Source of the DNA: Saccoglossus kowalevskii
Lineage: Eukaryota > Hemichordata > Enteropneusta > Harrimaniidae
Direction: 5' to 3'
DNA: 31,791 bases
Assembly: GCF_000003605.2 (NCBI RefSeq)
Contig: NW_003132853.1
Location: 288,675 to 320,465 of the forward strand
The notes beneath the pieces are model-generated. The model saw only the letters and a program-made list of their open reading frames with translations, ran no database searches and was not told the DNA's origin. Every line of letters begins with the position of its first letter. Within the stretch, counting starts at the first letter, position 1. The translations under genes were made by a program, and so were the position numbers. Positions 1 through 11,400 of this stretch are shown piece by piece.

Positions 1-776
1 CACATATCTATCCCAGTTTACCTGCGTAAATGGATTAGCCTCTTTTGATGTTGACAATCAGACTAAAATCACGTGACAGGCTGTTAACATTGGCTGTTGC
101 ATACACTTTCGCCGGTCTGGAAAATGTGTTTAGTTAGCTCTCATTCAAGTAACAATGCAGATTTCCCAATGGGAGTGAAACTATTCGACTCTCCCATTAA
201 AAAATAGGGGTGTTTTGAGCAAAAAAACGAATAACCCTGGAGTGCACACAACACACTGAATTTCGGAACAAATCTTGCATTATTTACAGCAGCAAAATAC
301 CACAGAAATATCAGACGTATCATGGAAACACTATATATATGTATTTCGGCCTGAACCCTCTCTATTGCAATTCCAGGAATTACCCCCCATATGTGCAACC
401 ATTTTCCACCTTATTACCACCCAAGCCTGAAAACAAAATCTTAATACCACGCTGAAGCGTTTGGTAATAAATTCAAAAGGAAAACCAGTTATGACAATGC
501 AGGAAACAAAAGTCTGGTCTAGTTATGATGGAATTACTTTATATTCAATATTGGTTTTGTAATATAGCCTATATTTGATCGTCGAATAAAGACCTCCTGA
601 AATGCTGAAACCCCTATCCACTGATGAACTGTTCGGTGACGTTGGTGTATTGTGAATACTGTAAATGTACAGAACACATATTACTCAACAGGTCAAAGGA
701 TTCAAACACAATTTTGAAACAATGTCGCAATACAACAAATCAAATGGAAATCTGATTTTCAAAGTGATTTCGGGAC
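1..776. other. Intergenic, nothing recognised
   Basis: AT-rich sequence; short frames on both strands show no recognisable domain or codon pattern. Confidence 0.6.
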
Positions 777-987
777 TACTGTAAAATACTTTATTTTCAC
801 TTGGAATTAATTTTCGCTATTTTCGATGAAGGAATGATTCAGTGAGAATAAAATCCATCGAATATACCTTTTTTTCCTACATTTTATTTAACTCGTCAAA
901 AATTAGTGAAAATAAATTCCATACAAAACACCCAAAAAGTATTTTCAGCGAAAATTAATTCCAGCTAAAATTAAGTATTCTACAGTA
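777..987. mobile_element. TA-flanked MITE-like inverted-repeat element
   Basis: Two arms of about 40 bp (779-818 and 947-985) are inverted copies: CTGTARAATACTT at the tips and GGAATTAATTTTCGCT at the inner ends, flanked by TA on both sides. A related motif (AGTGARAATAAAWTCCAT) occurs twice more inside at about 840-860 and 904-922. There is no coding capacity. A TA target suggests Tc1/mariner-type mobilisation, by inference. Confidence 0.7.
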
Positions 988-3900
988 TTTTTTTTTCAAA
1001 ACATATCATATGAACGCGTTAGAAAATAAATAATGATTCGCCAGGATTCTGTTCATATTCGAATTACTGTGTCCCACATAAAAAGCCATGCACATCTATT
1101 ATATATTTCCCTCAATTCACGAAAAGTCGGAATATCAAATACGTCACATAATAGTTCAAAAACTCCGATGAAGCTCAATGAATGCTCCCAGAATGCAATT
1201 TTAAATGTTGATCAATACCGTTTTTGGTTCGAAATGGACGCACATGTGTTTCCACGTGACTACGCGTTGTATTCCTTATGTATTGGCATATGGTAACCTA
1301 TTAGAACTGTTCATGGCTTCCCTTTATATATTTTAAATATCCACAATTTTATAACAATATAAAATATTTTTACACAGTATCGACAATTCCAATGAACTTT
1401 CATGTGACTGTATTGATCGTTCATAATTACTCAAAATGTTACTAGTTTTACTAAGTAGTCATCAAACAATTGGCAATTGAATTGTCTTGCAATAAACACA
1501 TTTTTATATGTAATGTTTCTAAGTTTCACTGAGCATTATATTGTTTCTTGTAACGAAATCGTTGAAATTATTGCACCTATTTGTAATATAACTTTTTATG
1601 GAAGAGTGGCGTCCAAACGTTTCATCCAGATTTAGCGCCCTCTAGTGGAATCGACATGTACAATTACATTATAATACATTTCGAATAGTGCGTTATTATT
1701 AGTCAACTAAAAGCTCAGATTAACAGCTGATAGAGTTGATTTGTAGTAAACAAACCATCACATTTTTACTATGCTGACATGTATGCGTAAACGATGCCGA
1801 CATACACACTCCAGTCAGAATACACCACAACTGATGGGCCTAAAGTGAAAGGCCAAACACATCTATAGTTGTTTCTCTAATTATAGAGAACGTCGTCAAC
1901 CTTTTTCATTCTCCTTATTGATGTACCCCTTTTAGTATCTGTCACAGTATTCGCCGTTATTACGTCATAGCCCGCCATAGTTCAAACATTGCAATGAATA
2001 TGCAAAGCAGGTGTCAGTTTATTTATAAAAAGCGGCACCATATACCGTAATAGAAATATGACAGTTTATTTGATGCGTGTTTAGCGTGTTTAGATAAAGT
2101 AATGGAAGGAGGTTATCTGTCTACATTAGCCCACTCTCCATGTACCATGAGTCATATTCAAATGGATTATCTGCCAAAATAACCCTATGAATGTTCATCT
2201 AGACGTTTGCTGCAAAACCCTTAGTTTAATATTTTGGATGACAGAAATATCTTTTTAAAAATCTGCATGTGTATGTGAGCTGTATGCAAATGAGCTGGAA
2301 CAAGTATACCCAATCTAAAGGACATTTCTGTAAAAGTGTGGAGAATTGATAATAACGTTAATATCATCTTTTGTCATATCGTATGGTAGAGTCAAATTCA
2401 AGGCACAGTATGAAACAGAGGCAAATTCTGTATTCTTCTTAATCTCAAGTTCACCTGAAAATATCATTAGGATATTATCACTATTCTTTATAAGTAAATC
2501 ATCAATATTTTTTAATGTGAAATTAAAAAAAAATGTTCTTCGTACATTATGTCTTTAACTAATTTTATCTTCATTCGAATAACGAAAATAATCAGCCAAC
2601 AAAAACGGCACATTCCGTTTCAATTGAGATGTCGAAAATATATTTTCCAAACTTAACAAATATGTTGTAAATAATGAATTTTATCGTGCTTATAACATTT
2701 GTTTCAGTCTTGTTAACAAAGTAGATATAATTGTATCCACCCAGTGTATTTCCAGAAGCTACAATTATTTTTATTGTGTTTAATGGATAATGATCAAGCT
2801 GGGAAACTCATCCATTTCTTGTGTGTATCTAAACGACTAGTGAGTCTCAAGCATTTATTTTTAAGTTATTTGTTTTTATGTAGAATTTATTAATTTCAGT
2901 ACCCCAAAATGTCTTTAATAAGACACTAATAATAAGACTCACAACACTATATTGTTGAAAGTTAAAGGTGTTGAAGGTTTTGAATCAATTAGAATATGCT
3001 AAATTGGTACAATATTTGTTTAATTGCGGGCAATGGTGGTTACCGGAAGGCTAGGATTAGAACCGTAAATCTTGATAGCGCAGAAAATGTAATGTAACTT
3101 GTAACTTAGACGTCGATTCAGTAGTCCTACCTACAGACTGGTAACTCTAAATACAGTAAAATAAATGTCTGAATTCACTACCTGAAACTTTACCTATATC
3201 TCGTTTATATGTTGATATTAAAATGTTTTTGCAAACGCATGTACATAACAGGTAAGTGGTGTACATTTAGAATGTGACGTCGCAAATCAAGACTCGTATT
3301 GTCGAGCATTGCATTGAGACCAGCTATTTACATTTGGTAACGTTACAACAACATTTATAAATATTTGAATCTGCAATAAAACTAGACTGTTAGGATGGGT
3401 AAACTAGGAGGGGTAAATGAATGCAGAATTATGAGTTGAAAATAAGTCTAAAATAATGAGTATTTATTTGACCACAATGTTAACAAGATTAATGGAAGTA
3501 AAGATTATTGCCATGTGATACATATCTTTGTAATCTTATGAGATTATATGCTGTCTTACTGACTCCTTTAAGCATGTATGTCATTGCAGCGCTGCTACAT
3601 ATGTTTGGAGTACGATTAACGAAATTATACCATCGGATTTCAAAATAAATATAAACTTATTAAATACACACTTTATTAATTTATTAAAAAGCATAATACG
3701 CGAATTCTTGTTTGGAAATAACGTTATATTAATATATGATAATGAGAAACATTTAAACTTAGGAACAGAAAGAAACATTAGTGTTTTTGAAAAACGTTAT
3801 CTGGACAAGTTGTTACTGTAACATTGGGTACTCCTAATTATGAATAATGTGTATCAATTGAATATTTACTATTCAGTAAAAACACATTGGTATTAGTGAG

Positions 3901-4450
3901 GGAAAGCTTGCTTATTTTTCCAAAATGGCTAAAATATGTTGCACATTATCATTAAACGAACATACAAAAGGCCCTTCTCGGAATAGCTTGTAAATCCCAA
4001 TTCTTGAACGTCATGTTAGCCGTCCATATGCTCGTACTTAATCCCCGTTCTTATTGCATGTAAAACGAACAATTAATGTTGTGCAGTTTTGTTTATTATT
4101 ATGTTCAATAAGAAGATAAAATTAATCAATGGCAAATAAAGAGAAAAAAGTAATAACAAATAAAAAAGTTCCCTTGCACAACCAACTTTGTGATGATAAA
4201 AAAATTAACAGTGTCACAAAAATGTTATTATGGTAAAAACAAGCATGTGATTTTGATATTGAAGAACATAAACTTCATTCGTTGAGATAAGTTGTTTTTT
4301 CATCAGGTCAAAATGACTGAATACCTCCAAAAATAGTCTCTTTTTCTAAGCTACACATTAGTTTCGATTTAATTATGTCTAAATGTTTAAAATTAAAATC
4401 ATTTTTCGGCAATTTTAATGCAGATGACAATCACTGCTCGCCTAGTTACT
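988..4450. other. Intergenic, nothing recognised
   Basis: AT-rich; only short frames such as 1033-1296 without recognisable protein similarity. A small hairpin TCTCTA-ATTA-TAGAGA lies near 1875. No exon, RNA gene or clear repeat seen. Confidence 0.55.
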
Positions 4451-4520
4451 AGTTAATCATGGTACCACACATAGAGTAAGTGGTACACAATAGTTAATTA
4501 TGGTACCACACATAGAGTAA
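4451..4520. repeat. Two-copy direct repeat, period 41 bp
   Basis: AGTTAATYATGGTACCACAC followed by ATAGAGTAA occurs at 4451-4479 and again at 4492-4520, differing at one base. Confidence 0.8.
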
Positions 4521-4803
4521 CAACTCATGTTGGGTTGTGAAGTACGAAGGCCAACGCAAAATTACCGCACCTACGAAAAAATATCATCAATGGATTAGGA
4601 ATACCACAGACCTTTTTTGTCGGACGGGGGCGGCAATCAATTTGATGTTCTGGCATTTTATTTTTAATTAGGCTTCCATACTATTTCCAATATAGAATTG
4701 TCATTTCTGTGTAAGAACATCATCTTACAGATAATAAATTATGTCATTACTAAGTCATAAATAACAGCACCTGATATTCACAATATGCTGCTGTTTTGTC
4801 TCG

Positions 4804-4809
4804 TTTATT
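4804..4809 (-). promoter_or_regulatory. Candidate polyadenylation signal AATAAA
   Basis: First canonical AATAAA downstream of the stop on the minus strand, about 370 nt past it (plus strand TTTATT). A second lies at 4657-4662. In AT-rich DNA such hexamers occur by chance, so this is only a candidate for the 3' end. Confidence 0.4.
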
Positions 4810-5176
4810 TTCATACAACGCTGTTTCCATGGCCACGAGATGTACGTAGCCGACACACGCACATACAGTGCCCCCTTCCATCTGAGTTCTTCACTACAGC
4901 TACATAATGCTCCATCAACAAATTGAAATCTGAGGTATATATGAACGCGCAGAATTCGAATGAAATCGTTAACATTACGTATAGTATTTCAATATTATAT
5001 GGTTTTAGTGAGGTAGATAGTGTCAGTGTTCCATGGATCATCAATTATCATTCGCAGGGTTACACATATTAGTGTCTTCATAGTCACGTTAAGCAGAATT
5101 TTCCGCCCACTGAAACACATTTTCAAAACCTTGTCCATACTCGCACATTCACGGCCCTCACATGTGAACGCAAATA

Positions 5177-5410
5177 TCACAGCTCGGCATTGTATACTGT
5201 GTTTATGCTAAACACTTGACTACCGTTTACATCACTCGTATGTCCTACATCTTCTTTTTTGGGTTGTCGTCTCCTTGAATAGTTGTTGATTTTCCTGATT
5301 GCATGCCGTCCCAACGTGAGAATGAAGAGTATTAACTCACAAAGTGTTATCAATGAGCAACCAACAAAGAGCCCTAATTGTCCTCCTATGTCACCAAGGA
5401 AGTTACCCGT
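5177..5410 (-). CDS. Exon 18: selectivity filter, TM2, cytoplasmic tail and stop
   Basis: Residues 839-915 and TGA at 5177-5179, 234 nt, acceptor [27 protein letters not shown] is the diagnostic pre-TM2 and filter region (G855-C856-S857). Glu863 follows in LCEL, and TM2 runs to about residue 872. The degenerin-site position is a small residue (Gly844). The tail is 43 residues and basic (RRRQPKK), with no motif I recognise. Confidence 0.94.
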   Translation of the reverse strand, partial: TGNFLGDIGGQLGLFVGCSLITLCELILFILTLGRHAIRKINNYSRRRQPKKEDVGHTSDVNGSQVFSINTVYNAEL

Positions 5411-8400
5411 CTAGAAATAAAACAATATAATTACTGTTAATGGCGGAATTAGCAGGTTTTCAGGTATCCACAACATATAAAAACATTGGAATGCAAAGTC
5501 TTATTTCATACTTAATATTTCATTAATTTAGAATAGAGATAAGTACCGTGTATGCTTCTACCTCACGTATCTCCGTGTAATGGAGGTCTTGATAGTAGAC
5601 CTCTACCATCATTAAATTCAACCTGTGAACATGTTAATTAATATAGAAATATAGCATATATCAACAGCAAATATGTTGTTGGTGTCCAGATAAGACAACG
5701 CACATTTGCGAGGAAAACGGGAAAACACTATGAATTATTTATGTTATTACATGTGATATTAGGCTTCGAAAGCTTCTGAGAAATTAGAGAAATACAGAAT
5801 TTGATTTGTTAGTATTTAATCCATGTTAACATTTTATTGGCATTGGCTGTATATTCTATTGATGTAGTTCTTGCGCCAACTTGCGCTAACTTATAACACT
5901 TTCAAGACGTTCACAGAATAGCCAAAACGCACGTTAAAAACGGTGTAAACAGAATTTTTCATATGTAAATGATTTATATTTCATTAACAACCGACAAAAC
6001 ACACAATAATATATTATTGCTTACAAAGTAGAAACTTCATCCGATATGTTTCTTGTTTTACGATTGAGAGCATGAAGCACATCCAGAAGGTGACCCTATA
6101 ACGGAACAAACGACCTTAATTCAACCAATGATACACCTGTTTGAAATGTCATCGCCTGATGAATACGTCACTTCCTGTGTTTGTGGACACATTGTCACGA
6201 ATAATACACAATGATATACACAGCAGATTGTAGTCTTTTTTCAAACATCAATATAACTGATAATTAGTAATTGCCGGTGAGTAAACTTACCCGATGGGCA
6301 TCCGATGGCCACAGTGATTGTGATGTTCTTGGGTAATAATTAACAGACCTGGAAAATCAAAAATACTTTAGGACAAAACTTAAGAAGAAAAGCATCGAAA
6401 TCAAGCAAACAAGCTTCTGCTATTTGAATTTATATTCCCAAATGTAGTATTTACACTGAAACAATCGCAAAACTCGTTTATAATAATTAGTGTTTATGTT
6501 GGTGGTCACTCTTCATACATGTATATTGAATTCACATTGCATGACACAAAAAAACACAAACATGTATATAAGCCGATACAACATTTGATTGATTATATTA
6601 CCAGACATATCAAGAAAAATTTGCGTCAGAGTCAGTGTTCAAATATGCCCAGTTAAAAAAAATACATAAATATATAAAAAACAACATATTGTCCGAGTAT
6701 ACGTAGGGGACGAGGCGTGTGATTTTATGTGGTGACTCAGTAAACTTCAGTAAAAGCATTTTAGATTGAGACTTTACAATACCGTTTGATGTTTCTGGTG
6801 TAGTGTCAAGCTATGTCGGTTAAGATCTCATTGTTAAGTGGTCAGTGAACGTATTTGTTCATCTTTCGAACTTTACACTAAATTATTAACACTGGACAGA
6901 TTATCGCATGGTGTTTTTATGTACTTGCCTGCACCGTCTTGGACAGCGACACACCAGTAGTCCTCTATAGTACAAGTAATTCATTAGTTGTTGGCATACC
7001 TCTATGACAAAATGTTAAAAGAAATAATTAAACCAACTAATCCAACACATATTAATACGGTTTTTGTATGAACTAAATTATTATATATTATTGAGTACAA
7101 TTTAAACTGTGCTGATACATCTGTCATAACAATAATTCTACCCTACCAACTCTGGTAAGGTGCTTACCTTGGGTGTCATTAAGAATCATACACCTCGGAA
7201 CTCCTTCAATCATGATTGTATCGACGCACCCACAGTAGTACTGTATGTATCTGTTCAAACATGATTTATCGCAAGCCTAATACAAATGAACGAGCATATT
7301 TGATATTTGATAATGATTTAAACATAAACGGACTAGATTGGAGAGGAGAGTAAATAGTATGCCAGATTGGCCATATACCTTGAATAATGTACTAATGACA
7401 TAATTACATGAAAAACAAAAGTATATTCCGAGCTGAAACAAGCAAGAGTTATTGAAGGGAATATTTATGTTATATCAATACTTTACCAGTGTGGTATATT
7501 TGTAGTCACCGTATATGCCATAGAACGTATCCACATTTTCACATTCCCTATTTGGCTCAGGAATAAGTATATCATCTTCCTGTCAAACGAGAATAATTAT
7601 ATGTATAGGAAGTAGTTGAAAACACACATCTGTGTGAGGTATGTAACTGGTACAAACCATACAAACAATGGCCTACATGTGCATATTTGGTTTGTGTCCG
7701 ATAGATTGTATTTTCAATGATTTTGTATGAATTTCAGTTCTTTCAAACTCAATTTCAAAACAGTTACGATCGACTCTGAAATTAAAACAGTTGACAATTG
7801 TATATCTTGCCAGTATGCCAGAGAATAGCTTGAATGGTTTGTCAGTAAACCAATAATAAAAAGTGGCTTGTGACCAATGTTTAATTACTTTGCTAATAAA
7901 ATGTATTGAACATATACCGCCATGTGTATAAATAAACAGGAAGGCTTGCATGTGGGATAGTAGGTAACTTGTTGAACCAGAAATGCAGTCATTTCTTACA
8001 AGTCAAGTATATTCCTCCGGACATTCAGACAAATAGTGTTGGTTTCACTCCAATAGCCAACTCCCATCCATCAATCTATTCATCTCTGCCATTGTTGTGG
8101 GGAGAAAATTGAATAGAACACACCTAGTTGGATGTCCAATTGCAGGGTGGATTTATCAAACTGGTAATGATAATTAAAAAAATATCGTCCTCTACGGATT
8201 TCAATAGTGAATGAATGAAGATATTCTAAAGACAATATTTTCACCTTATATAGCCCAATGGAGGTCTTGCTTCCTGTACGCAGGACCATGCCATGGTCTT
8301 CTGGAAATGGCGTGTCTTCCGGAGAATGTATAGTCATCAGAACCCCTGCATCCTTGCCATAGAAAGTGATGTATTCTGGTTGTTCTACATTCATTGTTAG

Positions 8401-11400
8401 CCGAAGACCTATATGCACATTTAGAAAGTGTAGATTAAATACGAGTAATAACCGTGTGTGTGCGTGGTGTCAATTTTGTTTTTCAAAAAACACATCTTAT
8501 ATACAAGATACCAGAAAAATCTATTTTCAAGAAAAAACAGCATATCCAACCAGATATTTCATATTTCTTTGCTCTCATCTCAACTAAACCTTGTACTGTT
8601 TTTGTAAGCATTGGTAGGATGTTTCTGATAAGCGAATGTTACATAATTATGATAGGAGAGATTGTGCTTACCATAATCACCGCCAGCTTTGGTGGAGTTA
8701 CGTAACGGCACTCCATGCATGCCATGATTGAATGTGAAGCAATTGCCATACTCGTCGTGTTGAAAAGTATGAAAATCTCTAAAATAAGGAAATCCATAAG
8801 TTATTTTCCAATTCCATCTTCCATTTTGAATGAATTAATTTCCAATGATGCTTGACGAGAGGTCACGTGATCACAGCTTTTGTTCACAATACACAGACCT
8901 GGACTTTTTTCCTCAAACCATACATTCTAGGTAAGGTTTTCAAACTTTCGTTTTTTCGTTATCTCAAACATATAGTTACTGTTATGTTTGGATTGATTCG
9001 GCAGACAAAATGTCCACATCATAGCAGTCCGTGAAATGTTATTTTACAAGACCTAGCCATTTTTGGTAATAAGTGTTCTATTAATACCTAATTGCGATAT
9101 GTGCATCTCGTTGACGGTAGTTTATTATTTATTTTTTAGTACTTTTTTGTGGTTTACTAATTAGCATAATGCATATAATTGTGTACATAGGGACATTCGT
9201 TTTTTTTGTAGTCCAGTGAAGCTGTTATGTCATGCCTTACACCTCTCCCGCAAATAATGGTATCTTGCATTAAAGGGGAGCAGATGTTTGGCTTTTGTCA
9301 CGTCGTACATGAGTTTTGAGATCTATGAATGAATTCTGGCGATGAAAACAACTTGTATGTGCTGAAAATTCCCTAAATATCGAGTATGAAATGGGCAGTG
9401 AAGTAGAGGACAAACGTACACTTTGCATGGCATTATTTTGCCTCTAGAGGGCCAGTCAATGACGTCATGCGTGAACACTGATAATTGAACCCATTCATCC
9501 ATTCAATACGTCAATCCCATAGAAATTCTACTATGAAAGGCCTTGTTTACTGACAATTTAAAAGTTGTAACATGGTGTTTGCAAATGTTTCATCTCAAGT
9601 TTCTCACGATGTTAATAGCGAGAAATCGTACAGACTGACAAAAGCCAGACCTTTGCTCACCTTTAAGTGATGCATGTATCAACTGATGCCACTTGTATGG
9701 ACGTTGCTATACAACGATTGATTGGTCAATGTCAGGGAGCTCCCCTTTTTTAGTGACCGTACTGAATTGTATTAACCGGTGATTGATTGTTTTGGTTTAT
9801 ATCAATGTATAATGAGACCAGCCTTAAGCCTTTGGTAGTTTGACTTTGCATCTTTACCTTTTCAATGCAATGCCGTGAATCTTTTGAGTTGAAATGTGAA
9901 AGCTGCCACCATGTTTCGCAGACTTTTCTGAAGCTTCATGTTTTTGAACTTTTATAGTTGTACTGTTTTATTTATACCTAATTTCAATATTTTGAACAAT
10001 ACACAATAATTTTTGTGGCTTTTATGACCAAAACAAGTGTATTGTGTAAGTGTTATTAATCAACGTTCTAACTGCACTTTTTATGTATAAATCTGAGTGG
10101 CTGACTTGCGAAGGCCACGATTAACCTTCAAACACAGCGAGAATGGTCTCTATATTTGTCGAACGATTCCAGGACACGAAGCAGACTGTTCCTGAAGCTG
10201 AGGATTGGATATCCCAGTTTGAATGATTTCGATCAACGAACACGCGCGGATTTAGGAGGAGGCGCGCTTTCAGCCCGCAAAATAAAATAAAATTGACAAA
10301 TCAATTGACAAACCCAGCCAACCGGAGGCCACGTCAGTAGGATCACGCTCCTCCTTACCGAATTTCTAGATCCACCAGTGACGAAGGAATTAAAATCCTG
10401 TGAAGTCTCGCGAAATGCGAGATTTCACAGTGACAAAAACTCCCGGGTTATTTTAGTATTAAGAAGGAAATCGTTTTTTGTTTTGTTTTACAAGTTAGTG
10501 ATCATCGAAAGCACAATTGTTCACACTCTGACAGAGCGCCCTCAATTGAATATTATTATTTGCACATAATGAGTGCCCTCAGATGATGTATACTTTCGTT
10601 TAAGAAATTTACGTCTTCAGAGGGATCATGCTCGAATGTTTTGTTCTTGTTTTCTTAAAGCTGAAGATGTAGCCAGCTATTTTTGTAAGCCGTTAGGTTT
10701 ATTGAACAACCAGCATCCAGATCGACCTTACATTTTAAATCATTTAGGTATTCTCTAAATCGGTCAGGTAATTTATAAGTGATTAGGTCTTAAGTTATTT
10801 ATCATAGATATAAGTGTGACGCTTGGCGCTGCCTTATATAAACATTTACTGCCGAAATTAATGTGTTCGAAAATACAACATAGTTCAGCCAAATATTAAG
10901 TAAAGTATGATAGCCGATTAATTTTAAACGCATGATCTAGGCTTTCAACACTGAAGCTATTCTAAAACCCAAATGTATCTTGACCACAAAACCGACTCTG
11001 ATTCCTTTTCACTACATGCTACAATATCATCTGAGTGGTAAGCAAAAATAATATTATAGCTGGAATATTAACGTTTATGTTCAAGTAAAGAAGCACATAC
11101 AGGTCACTGGTAGCATAGTGGTTGTCGTACCAGACTCATGATCGGTAGACCCAAGTTCAAATCCTAAATTAGGCTGAACATCAAAATGGTCGACCCCTAC
11201 CCTGGGTGAGTGTGCCAATTCCACTGGCCGAGATTCATTCACTAACGAATGCGACTTTGGGGGAACCTTGGTTAAGGTCCGCAGGTGCTTGTGTTCGACC
11301 GGGCCTGGTTGACGCCAGGATAGCGCATTACAAATTGCCATTTGACAGAGAGATGGCCACACAGCCCTGTCATGTAGTCCCAAACATGAATATGACTTCT

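Noticed and set aside
4811-5211. Overlapping frames around the 3' end of the gene
   Set aside because: They overlap the end of exon 18 and the probable 3' untranslated region in other frames and show no similarity.
7673-8244. Extension of the exon 11 frame beyond the GTGAAA donor
   Set aside because: Residues after GLYK do not fit the family, while splicing to exon 12 restores PEPNREC and the thumb cysteines.
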